DNA of 64,000 nucleotides from Leuctra nigra (taxonomy: Eukaryota > Arthropoda > Insecta > Plecoptera > Leuctridae), in the NCBI GenBank assembly GCA_934045905.1, contig OW203767.1:11597073-11661072 (forward strand). The letters are read 5' to 3'. A model generated the notes under the pieces. It saw only the letters and a program-made list of their open reading frames with translations. It was not told the origin of the DNA and made no database searches. A program made the translations under genes and the position numbers. Every line of letters starts with the position of its first letter. Within the stretch, counting starts at the first letter, position 1. This document shows, in pieces, positions 11,307 through 21,929 of this stretch.

Positions 11307-12505
11307 TATAATTACTAAAACCGTTATTGTTAGCCTGATGTTTGTGTGTGTTTTGTTCTGATTTAAATTTATCAAAAATATCTATAACGATTTTTATTTT
11401 CTTATTTGTTTTCATATTTTCATAATATATGATTTACTTCTTATTTTTATTGATTTATTTGCCAATATTTATAATGTATTTTCATGCGATTATATAAAGT
11501 CCGATTTTTTTGCTATTTACCCACTCAATAAAACTCAATTTTTAAACACATGAACTGTTTTATTTCGTAAAAGTACAAAGTCGTGATGCGGAAAGTCGAG
11601 AATCACACGGACATGTTTTTGTCACACAATGTCACACAATACTCGAAAAACCAATCCTGAATTTCAATCCAATCCTGAAATTCAACTTCATTACAATTCG
11701 AACGGGATCCTTGATTCTGGAAGTGTATCGATCGCTATTGTGACCCTTAATGTCGGAAGTTTTTCAGATGTAAATCTTGACCTGTGAGGTCATTTGGCTC
11801 GAATCTCTCGAAACCTAGATTAAAAAACTAGGAGGTTTTCGAAACTCTCGAACTCTGCGATTTGCATGTTGTGTCATCTAACTGCATAAGTTGTCCACGC
11901 AAAGAGAAACTATGTGGCCATAACAAGACCAGTCCGATGTCACTTCTTCCTACAACATTCAGTTCAGAATCAGATTACTCGTCTGTATTGCTGCTCCACT
12001 AACAATATCACAAATGATCGATTTTGTGTTTCTTATTTATAATATATTTTATGGAATTCACCAAATAATAACAAAAAGTGGTGAATACTAAATATCTTTC
12101 CCGATTTGATAAAACTTGTACCGGACACATTGTGGGATCATTTTACTGTGTATAAAGCATTCAATACAAAAATTTAACCTTTTATAGCAAAATCTAACAT
12201 TTTATAAACTTAATTCACGTTTTTTACCTGCTATCTGCAAATTATAATGGTGAGCACGTGAGGTCATTAAAGTGTATAGATAGCAGTGAATGAATAAGCA
12301 TTATTGATAGTTGCTAAGTTGAATGGCTGATTCGATTGTGTCACATAACTTTGCCATGTCCTACTCTTTTAGTTGGCACAAATTCTGTCCACGTTCAGGG
12401 ACTTTCACTCCAGTTATTTCGCCTAGAAAACAATACAATCTTTATCGTGATAGCTCAGACCCGCGATATGAATCAGTGTCTAACTTGTGTCTGATTTTGT
12501 TTCAG
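11307..12505 (+). other. Probable intron ending in a 3' splice site
   Basis: AT-rich sequence without a coding frame. It ends in a pyrimidine-rich tract and AG (GTCTGATTTTGTTTCAG at 12489-12505), immediately before the GC-rich open exon. Base composition changes sharply at this junction, which supports an intron/exon border. Confidence 0.6.
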
Positions 12506-14337
12506 ATGAGGAGTGGACGGAGCAGCCGTCTGAAGACTCTCTCTTCCTGGTGGCGCCCGGCTCCGGCTGGCCCCGACCCGAGCTCTCCCTGCCCCGCGCC
12601 CGCCGCATGCTCAGCAACGACGCCCCTTCGACGCCGTCGACGCCGTCCAGCAACCCGTCCGCCGACGCTCTACGACGTCGCCCAGCAGAGATCCGGCAAC
12701 GCTCACCGTCGCCGTCGCGGCTTAAACCGAAGCTCTACCCTCTCAAGACGACCAAGTCGTTGACGACCCCGTCGACGATCGGGAAACTCTCACCACGTGA
12801 TCGTTTCAAGGACGCCAAGGAGAAGTTCCTGCTTCTGGAACGCGAACGTTCTGAGGAGCAGGATAGGTTGCTCCAGAAGGCGGCCGACGGGAAGAAGAGG
12901 GGAAGCATCGAGTTGCCGATATCGCCGGTGACTTCGGGGGCGCCGAGGTTGACGCCGAGGTCCGGACCGCGATGGACGAGGACCAACGAGTCCGAGGAGG
13001 ACATCGACGAGCGTCCCGTCAAGGAGTACGTCGAGGATTGCGACGACGACATCTTCGAGCACGGGTATCCGAAGAAGAACAACAACGCGTACCGGTCAAG
13101 ACCGGAGGAGGATCGACCCGCCCGTCGGCAAGACGTCGTCAAGGGACATCAGCGAGGCGAAGACGTCAAGTCCACGCCTCCACGCGGCAACAGAGACAAT
13201 GGGAAATCACCTCGCGAAAGGGAGGACGAAGTCAGACACATTGACAGAAGAATGGAGCCATATGGTGACGTCAGACGTTACGACAGACCGATAGAGCGAC
13301 AGTACAGTGCTGAGCATAAGAGAAGAGATGAATACAGCTCGGAGCAGAAGAGGAGGGATGAGTACAGTTCTGAGCAGAAGAGAAGAGAGCAATACAGTCC
13401 TGAGAACAAGCCACGTCGCGAAGAGTACAGTCCTGAGGCCAAGGGAAGGAGAGAAGAGTTCAGTCCTGAGGCCAAGGGAAGGAGAGAAGAGTACAGTCCT
13501 GAAGCCAAGGGAAGGAGAGAAGAGTACAGTCCGGACAGAGCGCCCAAACAGTTCACCCCCGAGCCGAAGCATCCGTACAGTCCCGACAGAAAGCCTCGAC
13601 GTCCCGACGACGACGTGAGTCCCGACCGCAAGCCGAAGAAGTCTCCGGAGTACAGTCCCGAGAGGAAGCCTCGTCGCTCCGCCGACTACAGTCCTGAGCG
13701 CGTGCTGAGTCCCACCCGCCGCCATGACGAAAACTACCCGGGCTTCCGCGGCAGTCGCGCACAAGTCATCTCGCAGCTGGAGGATCCGGAGCCCCCGGTG
13801 CGTTATCGCAACCCTCTCCCCGCCCCCCGCCGCTCCCCCGAGCAGCAGCGCCAGTTCCACGCCCAGGAGAAGAAGCGTCGCTCCATGTTCGACGTCATGG
13901 AGGACGAGCGTCGTCGCAGCTCCAACGAGCTCGCCAAGGAGTTCAAGCGACGGTCGTACCACGACGGCGGCTCGGAGATCTCCGCCGACTACCCGCGCGA
14001 GCGCGACTACCGCGGGGACACGAACCGACGACCCGCGGAACGACGGGATCCTCGGAGCAACAGCATCGAGACGCGCAACAACCAGAGCAACCACATGGAC
14101 TCGCGGGGTCCTCGCTACCAGGAGATCGCCGAGCAGGAGCGCTTCCCGGGACTCGACCGCGACACGGCCAGACACGTCCCCGTCAAGAGTGTGAAGAAGG
14201 AGTCGAGGTACAGACACAGCTACGCGGAGCCGGCAGGGCTGCCACTGCACATGCACGGCCATCACGATGTCTTGCACAGAACCAATAGCTCGGTATCGTC
14301 GGGCAGGGTTGGTATTGCTGCCATTCATCCTTATTAA
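12506..14337 (+). CDS. Terminal exon of a large charged, disordered protein
   Basis: The frame stays open for about 610 codons from an AG acceptor at 12504-12505 to TAA. It enters with two bases of a split codon, so upstream exons outside this stretch must exist. The exon is GC-rich with many C/G-ending codons, unlike its AT-rich surroundings. In order it encodes an acidic start (EEWTEQPSEDS), a Pro/Ser/Arg-rich part, a helical charged segment (SPRDRFKDAKEKFLLLE), an acidic patch, and about 12 repeats of a 9-12 residue unit built on (Y/F)S(S/P)E/D and K/R (13331-13710). An Arg-rich part and a C-terminus ending GRVGIAAIHPY follow. No globular domain is visible. The pattern suits the disordered tail of a cytoskeletal, junction or polarity scaffold (Scribble/Lap4-like is one possibility), but I cannot confirm an identity. 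Confidence 0.8.
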
Positions 14338-14370
14338 AACATACCAGCACGCGATTCTTGCCAGATGAAA

Positions 14371-14394
14371 GATGATGATGATGATGATGATGAG
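14371..14394. repeat. (GAT)n microsatellite in the 3' UTR
   Basis: Eight GAT-type units begin 34 bp after the stop codon of the host exon. Confidence 0.8.
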
Positions 14395-14507
14395 GCTGAC
14401 TGTTATTGAATACCGGAGGGCACGCTTCTTCCTCATTCAACAAGGCCTTCATTAGACTTTTTCAATCTGAATAGTTCGTCGAGAGGAATTCTTGTAATTG
14501 GTGTTCA

Positions 14508-14513
14508 AATAAA
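14508..14513 (+). promoter_or_regulatory. Poly(A) signal AATAAA
   Basis: A canonical AATAAA about 170 bp after the stop codon at 14337. It is the most likely 3' end signal for the host gene. Confidence 0.6.
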
Positions 14514-16736
14514 ATACATCACATACTGCTACATAGTAACATGTGCAAACTATATTTCGTAATAATTCTAAAAAACGATTTGTTAAATTGTTGTTTTGAA
14601 CTTGAAATTGTAAGATATTTCGAAAATAACCTTACTTTCGTAATTGTCTGTAATTTGTACAAAACAAAGATACTAATATTGACGCAATTAGACACGTCTT
14701 TACCTTGTCAGTAAAGTGAACTTGTTTCTTGCATGCTAATTGGTCCAAATATAAGTACAAGTCGTGCTCGCTGCCGTGTTTAAATCACAATTACGATAAG
14801 CTCTTTTCTTCCCGGGAGGCTTCACAAATATACTCGGAAGAGGCTAGACAGTCAACTGTTGATTTTTATTAATTTCTGTTTGATTGTTTCTTTTTTGATC
14901 GAAACGCTGTTCAAGTTTGAGAGAAAGTAGGCCATGACACCTTACTCTGCTTTGAATAATGTTGTTGTAGCTATCTTGAGTACAAGTGGACCGAATGCAC
15001 ATTGCAAGTTCACTTCATTGGAATTAGAAGAGTGGGCTGAAAAAACAGTAGCATTTTATTATGCAAAGTATCCTACCTGATTCCACAGTCTTCGAGCTTT
15101 TAAAATGGAATTACGATATGTAGTATTTTTGCTCAATGATTTCACAAATCAAGATCACCTGTTTTTTCTGTTCATCACACTCACAGTAAGTATCTTTATT
15201 GAGATTTTTGAGATTGTGATTCGTCGTTTTAAAGAAAGAATGTGAGGATTTGACTTAGCAAACACACCAATTTGACACTTTTAAAATGAGTATATTAGAG
15301 ATACGATCGACAGGAAGCACGAAGTAAAAGTTAAAAAACCGATTATCGTAAACTGACCAAAATTGACGTAAAATCGTGTAAACGAAATCCGTTAGACACC
15401 TCAAAGACATCATGATCCATAATTCCACGTACTTACAAGAAGAACAAGAGAACATTAAAAAACACACTGACGAAAACTTAGCATGCAAATATCCGTGGGA
15501 AAATTAACGTCAATTTATATAGAAATATTCATGAAACAAAGGAAGTAGCAGATGATAAGTTATCATCCGTTTTCATACGACAAACATTCTATGAATGATA
15601 TACCACGGTAAATGACCGCATAAAACGAAGTCAATGACATTTAGCTCTTCTGAGCCATTAGTTAGCCAGAAGGCTTTGGATTCATGGACCTAATTTATGC
15701 AGAAAGTGAGACAAATCGAGTAGTGTGGGTTATGGAAAAATGCTACACTGAAATTGTATAGTTACTCTTCGGTTTTGGATGGGTCAATAATATATAATAT
15801 AAATACTCGATATTGTATGTGAAGAGGCTTACTCAAAAAAGCAAATATCTATGGCAAATATATTTTATATAAGAAAGTGTCTTAAATTTGTCAATGTATT
15901 TTTTTATGTAAGCCTATCCATAAATATTTTATTCTACGATTTATTTTTTCGCTTAAAATATTGTAACATTTAAATATAATCAAAACAATGATAACCCATT
16001 ATTTTAAATGACGTTGTCATACTAATGTGTAAATATTTATGACACATACCTTATAGCCAAGACGATTACCATATCCGTAAGATTTGAGTGAATAATGCAT
16101 TATTTAAAATTATAATTTTATTGTTATATTAAAATAGTGTATTGCATTTGTTAAATTTTCACATTGAACATTACGAATTGTTAATAATTTATAATAAACT
16201 CGCTATATTATAGTGTTTACCAAATTGTAAATATTGTAAATATATTTTTTGTTAATATCATAGAATAATCAAATAAAATCGACGCTACACTAATTTAAAT
16301 TATTTATTATTTATTTATCCTTCCATATCAAATCATAATATCCAGACCAGAAATCAAAAAATAGAAGATGGTGAAGTGCCAAGAAAAGACAAAAAGTAAT
16401 ACAATAATAAGGATCAATAAACTAGAATCTAATATGAAGCGCCTAGAGCCTGAACAGCGTAATGACAAAATCTCCCATTCATTCATGCTTTTTATTGCGA
16501 GGAACCTCCGGCTCATTGGAACAAATTTAGACAGAAACACCACAGGTTTAAATTTAAAACGAGAAAAAAATTTAATAGCAACATTTCAATATTTAACATT
16601 TCTTAATTTTCGCAATAATAATTTATATTTTGAATTTATGAATTTTGTGTAAATTAACACAAACGTAAAAATACGTTGTAAAAGCAGCATAAGCCAAGAA
16701 AAGACCCTAGATACTGTAAAATTGGTTATTTGAATT
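14514..16736. other. AT-rich non-coding DNA
   Basis: No domain-bearing frame. A small charged frame at 16368-16652 has no recognisable family and ordinary AT-rich composition, so I do not call it a gene. Confidence 0.55.
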
Positions 16737-16742
16737 ATCATG
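16737..16742. repeat. Target site duplication, left (ATCATG)
   Basis: ATCATG directly precedes the AG terminus of the palindromic element and is repeated directly after its other end at 31611-31616. Six base pairs is the length typical of Polinton/Maverick integration. The sequences beyond differ on the two sides. Confidence 0.85.
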
Positions 16743-16820
16743 AGTAGTGGTTTACTAGGGATTGCAAAACACCATATAGAGGATTTACGAGGATCGGGTA
16801 GTACTAGAGTGCTAGGCGCA

Positions 16821-17106
16821 TTCTAATCGAATTTTTAATCGAATTTGCATATCAAAACGTGCATTTAAATCAAATCTGCATATCAAAACGTGCATTTTAA
16901 TCGAATTTGCATATCAAAACGTGCATTTTAATTGAATTTGCATATCAAAACGTGCATTTAAATCAAATCTGCATATCAAAACGTGCATTTTAATCGAATT
17001 TGCATATCAAAACGTGCATTTTAATTGAATTTGCATATCAAAACGTGCATTTTAATTGAATTTGCATATCAAAACGTGCATTTTAATTGAATATACATAT
17101 CAAAAA
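16821..17106. repeat. Subterminal 31-bp tandem array, left
   Basis: About nine units of 31 bp share GCATATCAAAACGTGCATTT. Six contain the exact octamer ATTTGCAT, two have ATCTGCAT and the last is decayed. The array starts 78 bp from the element end. The variants follow a partly alternating order (CGAATTT, CAAATCT, TGAATTT), so some units were duplicated in pairs. These could be binding sites for a replication, transposition or host POU-type factor. Confidence 0.85.
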
Positions 17107-17596
17107 CATATAATCATCCGAAAAACCTAGTTAATTAAATCTATGTAAACTGTATTAAATACCAATTACTTAATCGAAAAGTGTTAAACAAATTTTATCA
17201 AATAATTATAATGTTCATTTTAGGTTAGCTGCTATACCGTGCGTTGTAAATCCCCAACCTAAGTCAGATGATCTAAACCTGTCAGAGCCCGTCTCCATCG
17301 GGTTTATACCTGCTGAACAACCCTAACCCTCTGTTTCCCTCTATTCAAGATAAACAATAGTGTTAGCAATTGGTTTACTTATGATTGAGCACGTTAATAT
17401 AATGATTAATGAATGAGCATTCTAAAAGCATACAACAAATAAATAACCGAGTAAAAATGGTAATCTAACAAAACAAAAAAAAATACACTTTTCATCATTT
17501 TTCTCAATCGGGGCTATCTTATTTTTAATCCTCAGCTTTCATTTACCGTAAATGTTTTTGACATAACTGCGGGGATCTTCGGAATACTACGCGGTA

Positions 17597-17666
17597 GGAC
17601 GCAACGTCGGAGGACGCCACGCCGAGATGCGACGCCGGAGGGCACCAAGTCGAGGCGCAACACGCT
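17597..17666. repeat. GC-rich 14-bp degenerate tandem repeat, left arm
   Basis: Five units related to GGACGCCACGCCGA sit in a very AT-rich setting. The mirror copy is at 30687-30756. A GACGGGTAAGTC follows and resembles a splice donor, so this could also be a short leader exon on the plus strand here. That reading is speculative. Confidence 0.6.
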
Positions 17667-17880
17667 ATGCTCCATCAGACGGGTAAGTCTTCATAGATAA
17701 CCGCAATGTTCGCGATGTCTTGTGGTGTACAAGTATACTCTCGGTTTTATAAGATTCCATCGTGTATGTATTACAACAAATCTTCGTTGTATGTTATGGG
17801 ATTTATCCGGATATTACTCAAGGATTGATTAGATGAATGGCATATCAGTGATATACACGGAATATAGTTTATAAATAGAA

Positions 17881-17886
17881 TTTATT
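17881..17886 (-). promoter_or_regulatory. Poly(A) signal for the left PolB gene
   Basis: TTTATT on the plus strand is AATAAA on the minus strand, 237 bp past the stop codon of the left polymerase gene. It mirrors 30467-30472. Confidence 0.45.
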
Positions 17887-18122
17887 GATAATGTAATAAA
17901 TACATTACAGACTACAAACACATTCAAGCAATACTCACTAACTAATTTAATAATATTGTTGTAATTTTAATGTTCTATACGCTACTGACCTGATCTTGAT
18001 TTAAGTAATAGGCATAATATTAAAAATATGATATAATTAATTAAATGCTAATGAATTATTCAATATAATTTTACTACTGGATTATGAAAACTTAACTATA
18101 AACTAAACCGTGAAGCTTACAC

Positions 18123-21100
18123 CTACTTCTTAATTCTATGATGTCCATATGCTAAAGTGTTGATGCCATCATCGAGTATATATCGTTTATCGTCGAATGG
18201 TGATAATGTCGTCTTAGTCTGACGAATTGTATAGACTTCGTGCTTGAAACTCCTTATTGAGGACATTACAGCATTCTGCACAACCTTTTTAAGTAAACAG
18301 TCTCTGTAATTCTTATGCTTAATCTCTTTTCTCATTGTAGCCTTGATAATCCCCTTCCCTACTTTTTTACATCGGCCATCGGTTTCCAAAAGACTATACA
18401 TTTTTGCACGCAATCCAACAAACTCTTTCACAATCCTACCGTCCATCTCATCTTTAAACTTCCCCAAAACTTTCTTATTTCTATCATCATAGAGAAAATG
18501 ATCTTTCGACATATTTGATGTATCGAACAAATGAATGTCTTTCTCCATATCTTTGTACAGATCTTCTGTCTCAATTTGATAACACAGAGAGTCCGTGTCC
18601 GTGAAACATAGTACTGCTTTCTCATTATACTTATTTTTAACATAGTTATAATGGAAATTATACATAACATATTTACTCAAATCTAAAATAGTAAATCCTG
18701 CATAAATGGGACGATCTAGTACAAGAGATGCCCGCTTCCTTTCCACAGCAACAAGATTGTTTGAAAATATTTCAAAATTTTCAAACGCAGGAGAAGCTAT
18801 CAATTTCTTTAACTGTTTTTCATTGTTGGCAAGGGTAATATTTACACGCTTTCTCACATTCTCCATCGTTTTTCCGAATACAGCGTTGTTCATGAGTTTG
18901 AAAAAATCCTTTTCAAAGTCATTTTGTGCCTTTACACGCTGGACGGTGTTGAAATCTATATAAGGTTTCAACCACTGTGTCTGAGTGAATTCAATCACGC
19001 GATGTATTTTGGTTAATCTCAACCCCAGAGAGAGGCACTGCTTCAAATTACGGTAATGGATGATGTATTTCTCCTTATCGTTGAGATTCGGAGTCAATTT
19101 TTCAATATTGCTGCTTTTCAAGCGCAAATCATCTGAAAGCTGTACTGCGTAAGGAGAGAGCATATCACGTGTGATTCCTACTTTCTCAGGACATAAAGGA
19201 TAATCAGAATGATTGTCATGCAAGTCCTCTGGATACAGCAAATTAACCTCCAAAATGTATCCCTTATCACTGTCATCAGGTATGTCATCAAAGTTAATTT
19301 TATCTATATCTTCTGCAGATAACCATTTAAAATCTTTATGAGGTAGAAATTCACTCATTGCAACCCCATACAGATTGTTACAGTCTAGATATACAATGTA
19401 GGTGGATGGTTTGCCAGGATCGAAATCAGCCATGTACTTGTTATTGGCTTCTGAAAAGCGGTGGGATATCATCGCCACACCCCCGCGAACTCCCTCCTCA
19501 ACAAACAGATACATATCGAGATCAGTAATGAGCTCCAGACGAACATCTGTCATTTTCAAGAAACTCTGCCAGGCTAATCCTGGAGCTGTGAACGTATGAC
19601 AGGGGTCGATGTGGTAGAATTCCAGACACAAACTACGAAAACTCTCGAATACATCGGCAAGTAAGAGAATATCAGTGGTGATGTATAGATCCTGGTACTC
19701 ACCGATGCTTGAAATTTTGAATTTACGCCAAACTTCGAGTGCATGGTTGTAATCGTCATCGGAGATCTCATCTCCAGTGAGATCATTCCTGAAGGCGGGC
19801 TTTGGAGGTAGACAGCTTTCCATCAGCTTCCCCTCAGAATCGACATAGCTATACGGGAATACCCCTTTACGTAGCAGAAGTGGGAGGGAATCAGAATCAA
19901 AGAATTCTTTCAACAGAAAGAATTTACTTGAACCGTCCTTTCTAAGATTGTTTACTAAAGATTCCAATGACGTACTCATGAACTGGTATGAATCAATGAA
20001 TCTTAGTCGGCCTAAAGAGAAGGAGATGTACTTTTCCATGTTATTTGGTATTACTGAAATTTTCTTATCTTTGATTTTACCGATCCCCTGCATAATCAAA
20101 TGAGAATCGTACCCACGCAGATTATGAAACACAACAGGAATATGTTTTGCTTGAACAGCATTTATATTGCATGTGTTGTGGGCTGCTCCTCTGAATCTAC
20201 CACTCATATGATCATGATCACGGACGCGATCTCCATCTAGCGGTTTACTACAAATACTACACACAACAGCATCTCTGAATTTAATCTGGTCTTCTTTAGA
20301 CATAACAAGAGGGATCCTAATTTTCATCTTCTCAGTAAGTTTTTCTTCTTCTAGTAGTAGAGCGTTCAGGAACTCGTCAACAACGTTTTCTCCTCGATAG
20401 ACTTGAGGTGGACCAATCGGGTTGCCATTTGAATCCACAACGATGTATGCGTAGCTGCTCGGGTCGTGTAGTGCTGCTTTATGAGTTGATGATACTTCTT
20501 CATTCGGCTTGCAGCTGCTGATGTTTCGGACGAAACACTCGAAATCAGCGTAGATGGTGAATGGGGTCTTGAATGAAAATCCCTTTTCTTGATAGGACAT
20601 GGTGGTTTTCTCACCTGTAGGCATCATGATCTTCTGCGGTTCGTGCTTCTCGCATAGTGTATGATGATTTTTCAACAGTACTTGTGTCGTGAATCTGTGT
20701 AGACATCGGTGACAATAAAATGATCTACATTTATACTTTGTCAGTGACCTAAGAAGTCGATTTAGATCTTTAATCAGAAAGTAGTGGCTATTTTCTTCAT
20801 TCGATAATAGCAATAAGTTCACATGACGTTCACAGTCGATTTTTGTAACTCTAATCGGATAAACACCATCTTCATATCCGTAGACGTTCACAGAGATATT
20901 GTTCTGTCTTTCAAACGTGTCGATTTTCGGAAGTATTACAGGATACTCAATTCCATCCATATTCAACTCTGCTTCATGCTCTGCATAATGAGTCAAACGA
21001 TGAGGGTTACTTGTCTGTGGATGTAGATAAGCCAGTACCGACCATAGAAAACATTTCTGATCGGTGTTCTTGATGTTGACGATTGACACGGTTTTTCTAA

Positions 21101-21929
21101 GCTTCTCAGGGAGAATCATATAACTGCTGGCAGCCAGTGGAATGTATTTCGCCGTTTTTACTTCCAATACATTGATCTTGTTCACTATCCAATCACTCCC
21201 CTGACGTTGAAAGCTGCCGCATGCTTTTGTAATAGTTTGAAATGCATCATTAAACTGACTGTCGAATTCTGATGTGTCTTCAAGTAAGATGTTGCATATA
21301 CTTCTGAAATACGGCTCAATTATGATTTCCTTGTCACCAGATTTCCGTGAATATTGTACTTGGATGCAGATAAACCACTTGATTGCTTTCGATTTAGATA
21401 AATCTTCAGTTAATTTAATCTTGATTTTCTCTTTCTGATCAATAAGGAACACTAATACATCACGGTATTCAGTGGTTGGATCTCGGATATAATATCCCTT
21501 AAACTTGTGGATTTTTACAGTTGAATTGAAAGCTTCTTTGAAATCACAAGGATCTCCATTCTCTTCACATGAAATGCTACTCGCAGTATTTGATGTTGAT
21601 GGCGTTTCTTCCTGACGAGGCATCATATTTTTATTCGTAGTAGCTCCATTACCGGATTGATTATGTGCTTTCAAGTGATTGAATAAATTCACACGAGTGT
21701 TAAATTGTTTATGACACATAATACAGTTGAAAGAATGGTCTAACTTAGTATGACGCATTAAATGATCAACACGAGTGAACGATACACCACACTGATCGCA
21801 TACATGTAATATGGTTTCATGATGATGATGAACTGATCGTTTATGTCGAATTAAATTAGATTTCATTGTAAATGATTTACTGCAAATCTCACAATCGAAA
21901 TATTTTCTCCTACGCACTGTGTTCTCCAT
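18123..21929 (-). CDS. Family B DNA polymerase with C2H2 zinc fingers (left copy)
   Basis: The 1268-aa product starts at the first ATG; a further 13 codons are open upstream from a GTG, but no ATG lies there. By eye it is identical to the right-arm copy. Domains from the N-terminus are three C2H2 fingers (about residues 13-34, 44-65, 69-89), a further Cys/His-rich segment near residue 410, a 3'-5' exonuclease with an interposed endonuclease-VII-like Cys/His module, and the polymerase core. The motifs are listed under 26424-30230. It is intronless with no frameshift, so coding potential is intact. It lies tail-outward: its 3' end faces the element terminus and its promoter faces the centre, as for the other copy. 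In a Polinton this enzyme copies the element DNA by protein priming. Confidence 0.9.
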   Translation of the reverse strand: MENTVRRRKYFDCEICSKSFTMKSNLIRHKRSVHHHHETILHVCDQCGVSFTRVDHLMRHTKLDHSFNCIMCHKQFNTRVNLFNHLKAHNQSGNGATTNKNMMPRQEETPSTSNTASSISCEENGDPCDFKEAFNSTVKIHKFKGYYIRDPTTEYRDVLVFLIDQKEKIKIKLTEDLSKSKAIKWFICIQVQYSRKSGDKEIIIEPYFRSICNILLEDTSEFDSQFNDAFQTITKACGSFQRQGSDWIVNKINVLEVKTAKYIPLAASSYMILPEKLRKTVSIVNIKNTDQKCFLWSVLAYLHPQTSNPHRLTHYAEHEAELNMDGIEYPVILPKIDTFERQNNISVNVYGYEDGVYPIRVTKIDCERHVNLLLLSNEENSHYFLIKDLNRLLRSLTKYKCRSFYCHRCLHRFTTQVLLKNHHTLCEKHEPQKIMMPTGEKTTMSYQEKGFSFKTPFTIYADFECFVRNISSCKPNEEVSSTHKAALHDPSSYAYIVVDSNGNPIGPPQVYRGENVVDEFLNALLLEEEKLTEKMKIRIPLVMSKEDQIKFRDAVVCSICSKPLDGDRVRDHDHMSGRFRGAAHNTCNINAVQAKHIPVVFHNLRGYDSHLIMQGIGKIKDKKISVIPNNMEKYISFSLGRLRFIDSYQFMSTSLESLVNNLRKDGSSKFFLLKEFFDSDSLPLLLRKGVFPYSYVDSEGKLMESCLPPKPAFRNDLTGDEISDDDYNHALEVWRKFKISSIGEYQDLYITTDILLLADVFESFRSLCLEFYHIDPCHTFTAPGLAWQSFLKMTDVRLELITDLDMYLFVEEGVRGGVAMISHRFSEANNKYMADFDPGKPSTYIVYLDCNNLYGVAMSEFLPHKDFKWLSAEDIDKINFDDIPDDSDKGYILEVNLLYPEDLHDNHSDYPLCPEKVGITRDMLSPYAVQLSDDLRLKSSNIEKLTPNLNDKEKYIIHYRNLKQCLSLGLRLTKIHRVIEFTQTQWLKPYIDFNTVQRVKAQNDFEKDFFKLMNNAVFGKTMENVRKRVNITLANNEKQLKKLIASPAFENFEIFSNNLVAVERKRASLVLDRPIYAGFTILDLSKYVMYNFHYNYVKNKYNEKAVLCFTDTDSLCYQIETEDLYKDMEKDIHLFDTSNMSKDHFLYDDRNKKVLGKFKDEMDGRIVKEFVGLRAKMYSLLETDGRCKKVGKGIIKATMRKEIKHKNYRDCLLKKVVQNAVMSSIRSFKHEVYTIRQTKTTLSPFDDKRYILDDGINTLAYGHHRIKK

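Noticed and set aside
12487..12505. Start of the host protein at 12487
   Set aside because: No ATG is present; these bases form the pyrimidine tract and AG of a 3' splice site.
13207..14436. Minus-strand frame of about 400 codons opposite the host exon
   Set aside because: It is the antisense shadow of a GC-rich exon and shows low-complexity Leu/Arg/Val content.
16368..16652. Small basic frame left of the palindromic element
   Set aside because: No recognisable family, typical AT-rich composition and no signals for expression.
16821..17106. Tandem 31-bp repeats looking like a CRISPR array
   Set aside because: There are no unique spacers; the units are contiguous minisatellite repeats in a eukaryotic element.
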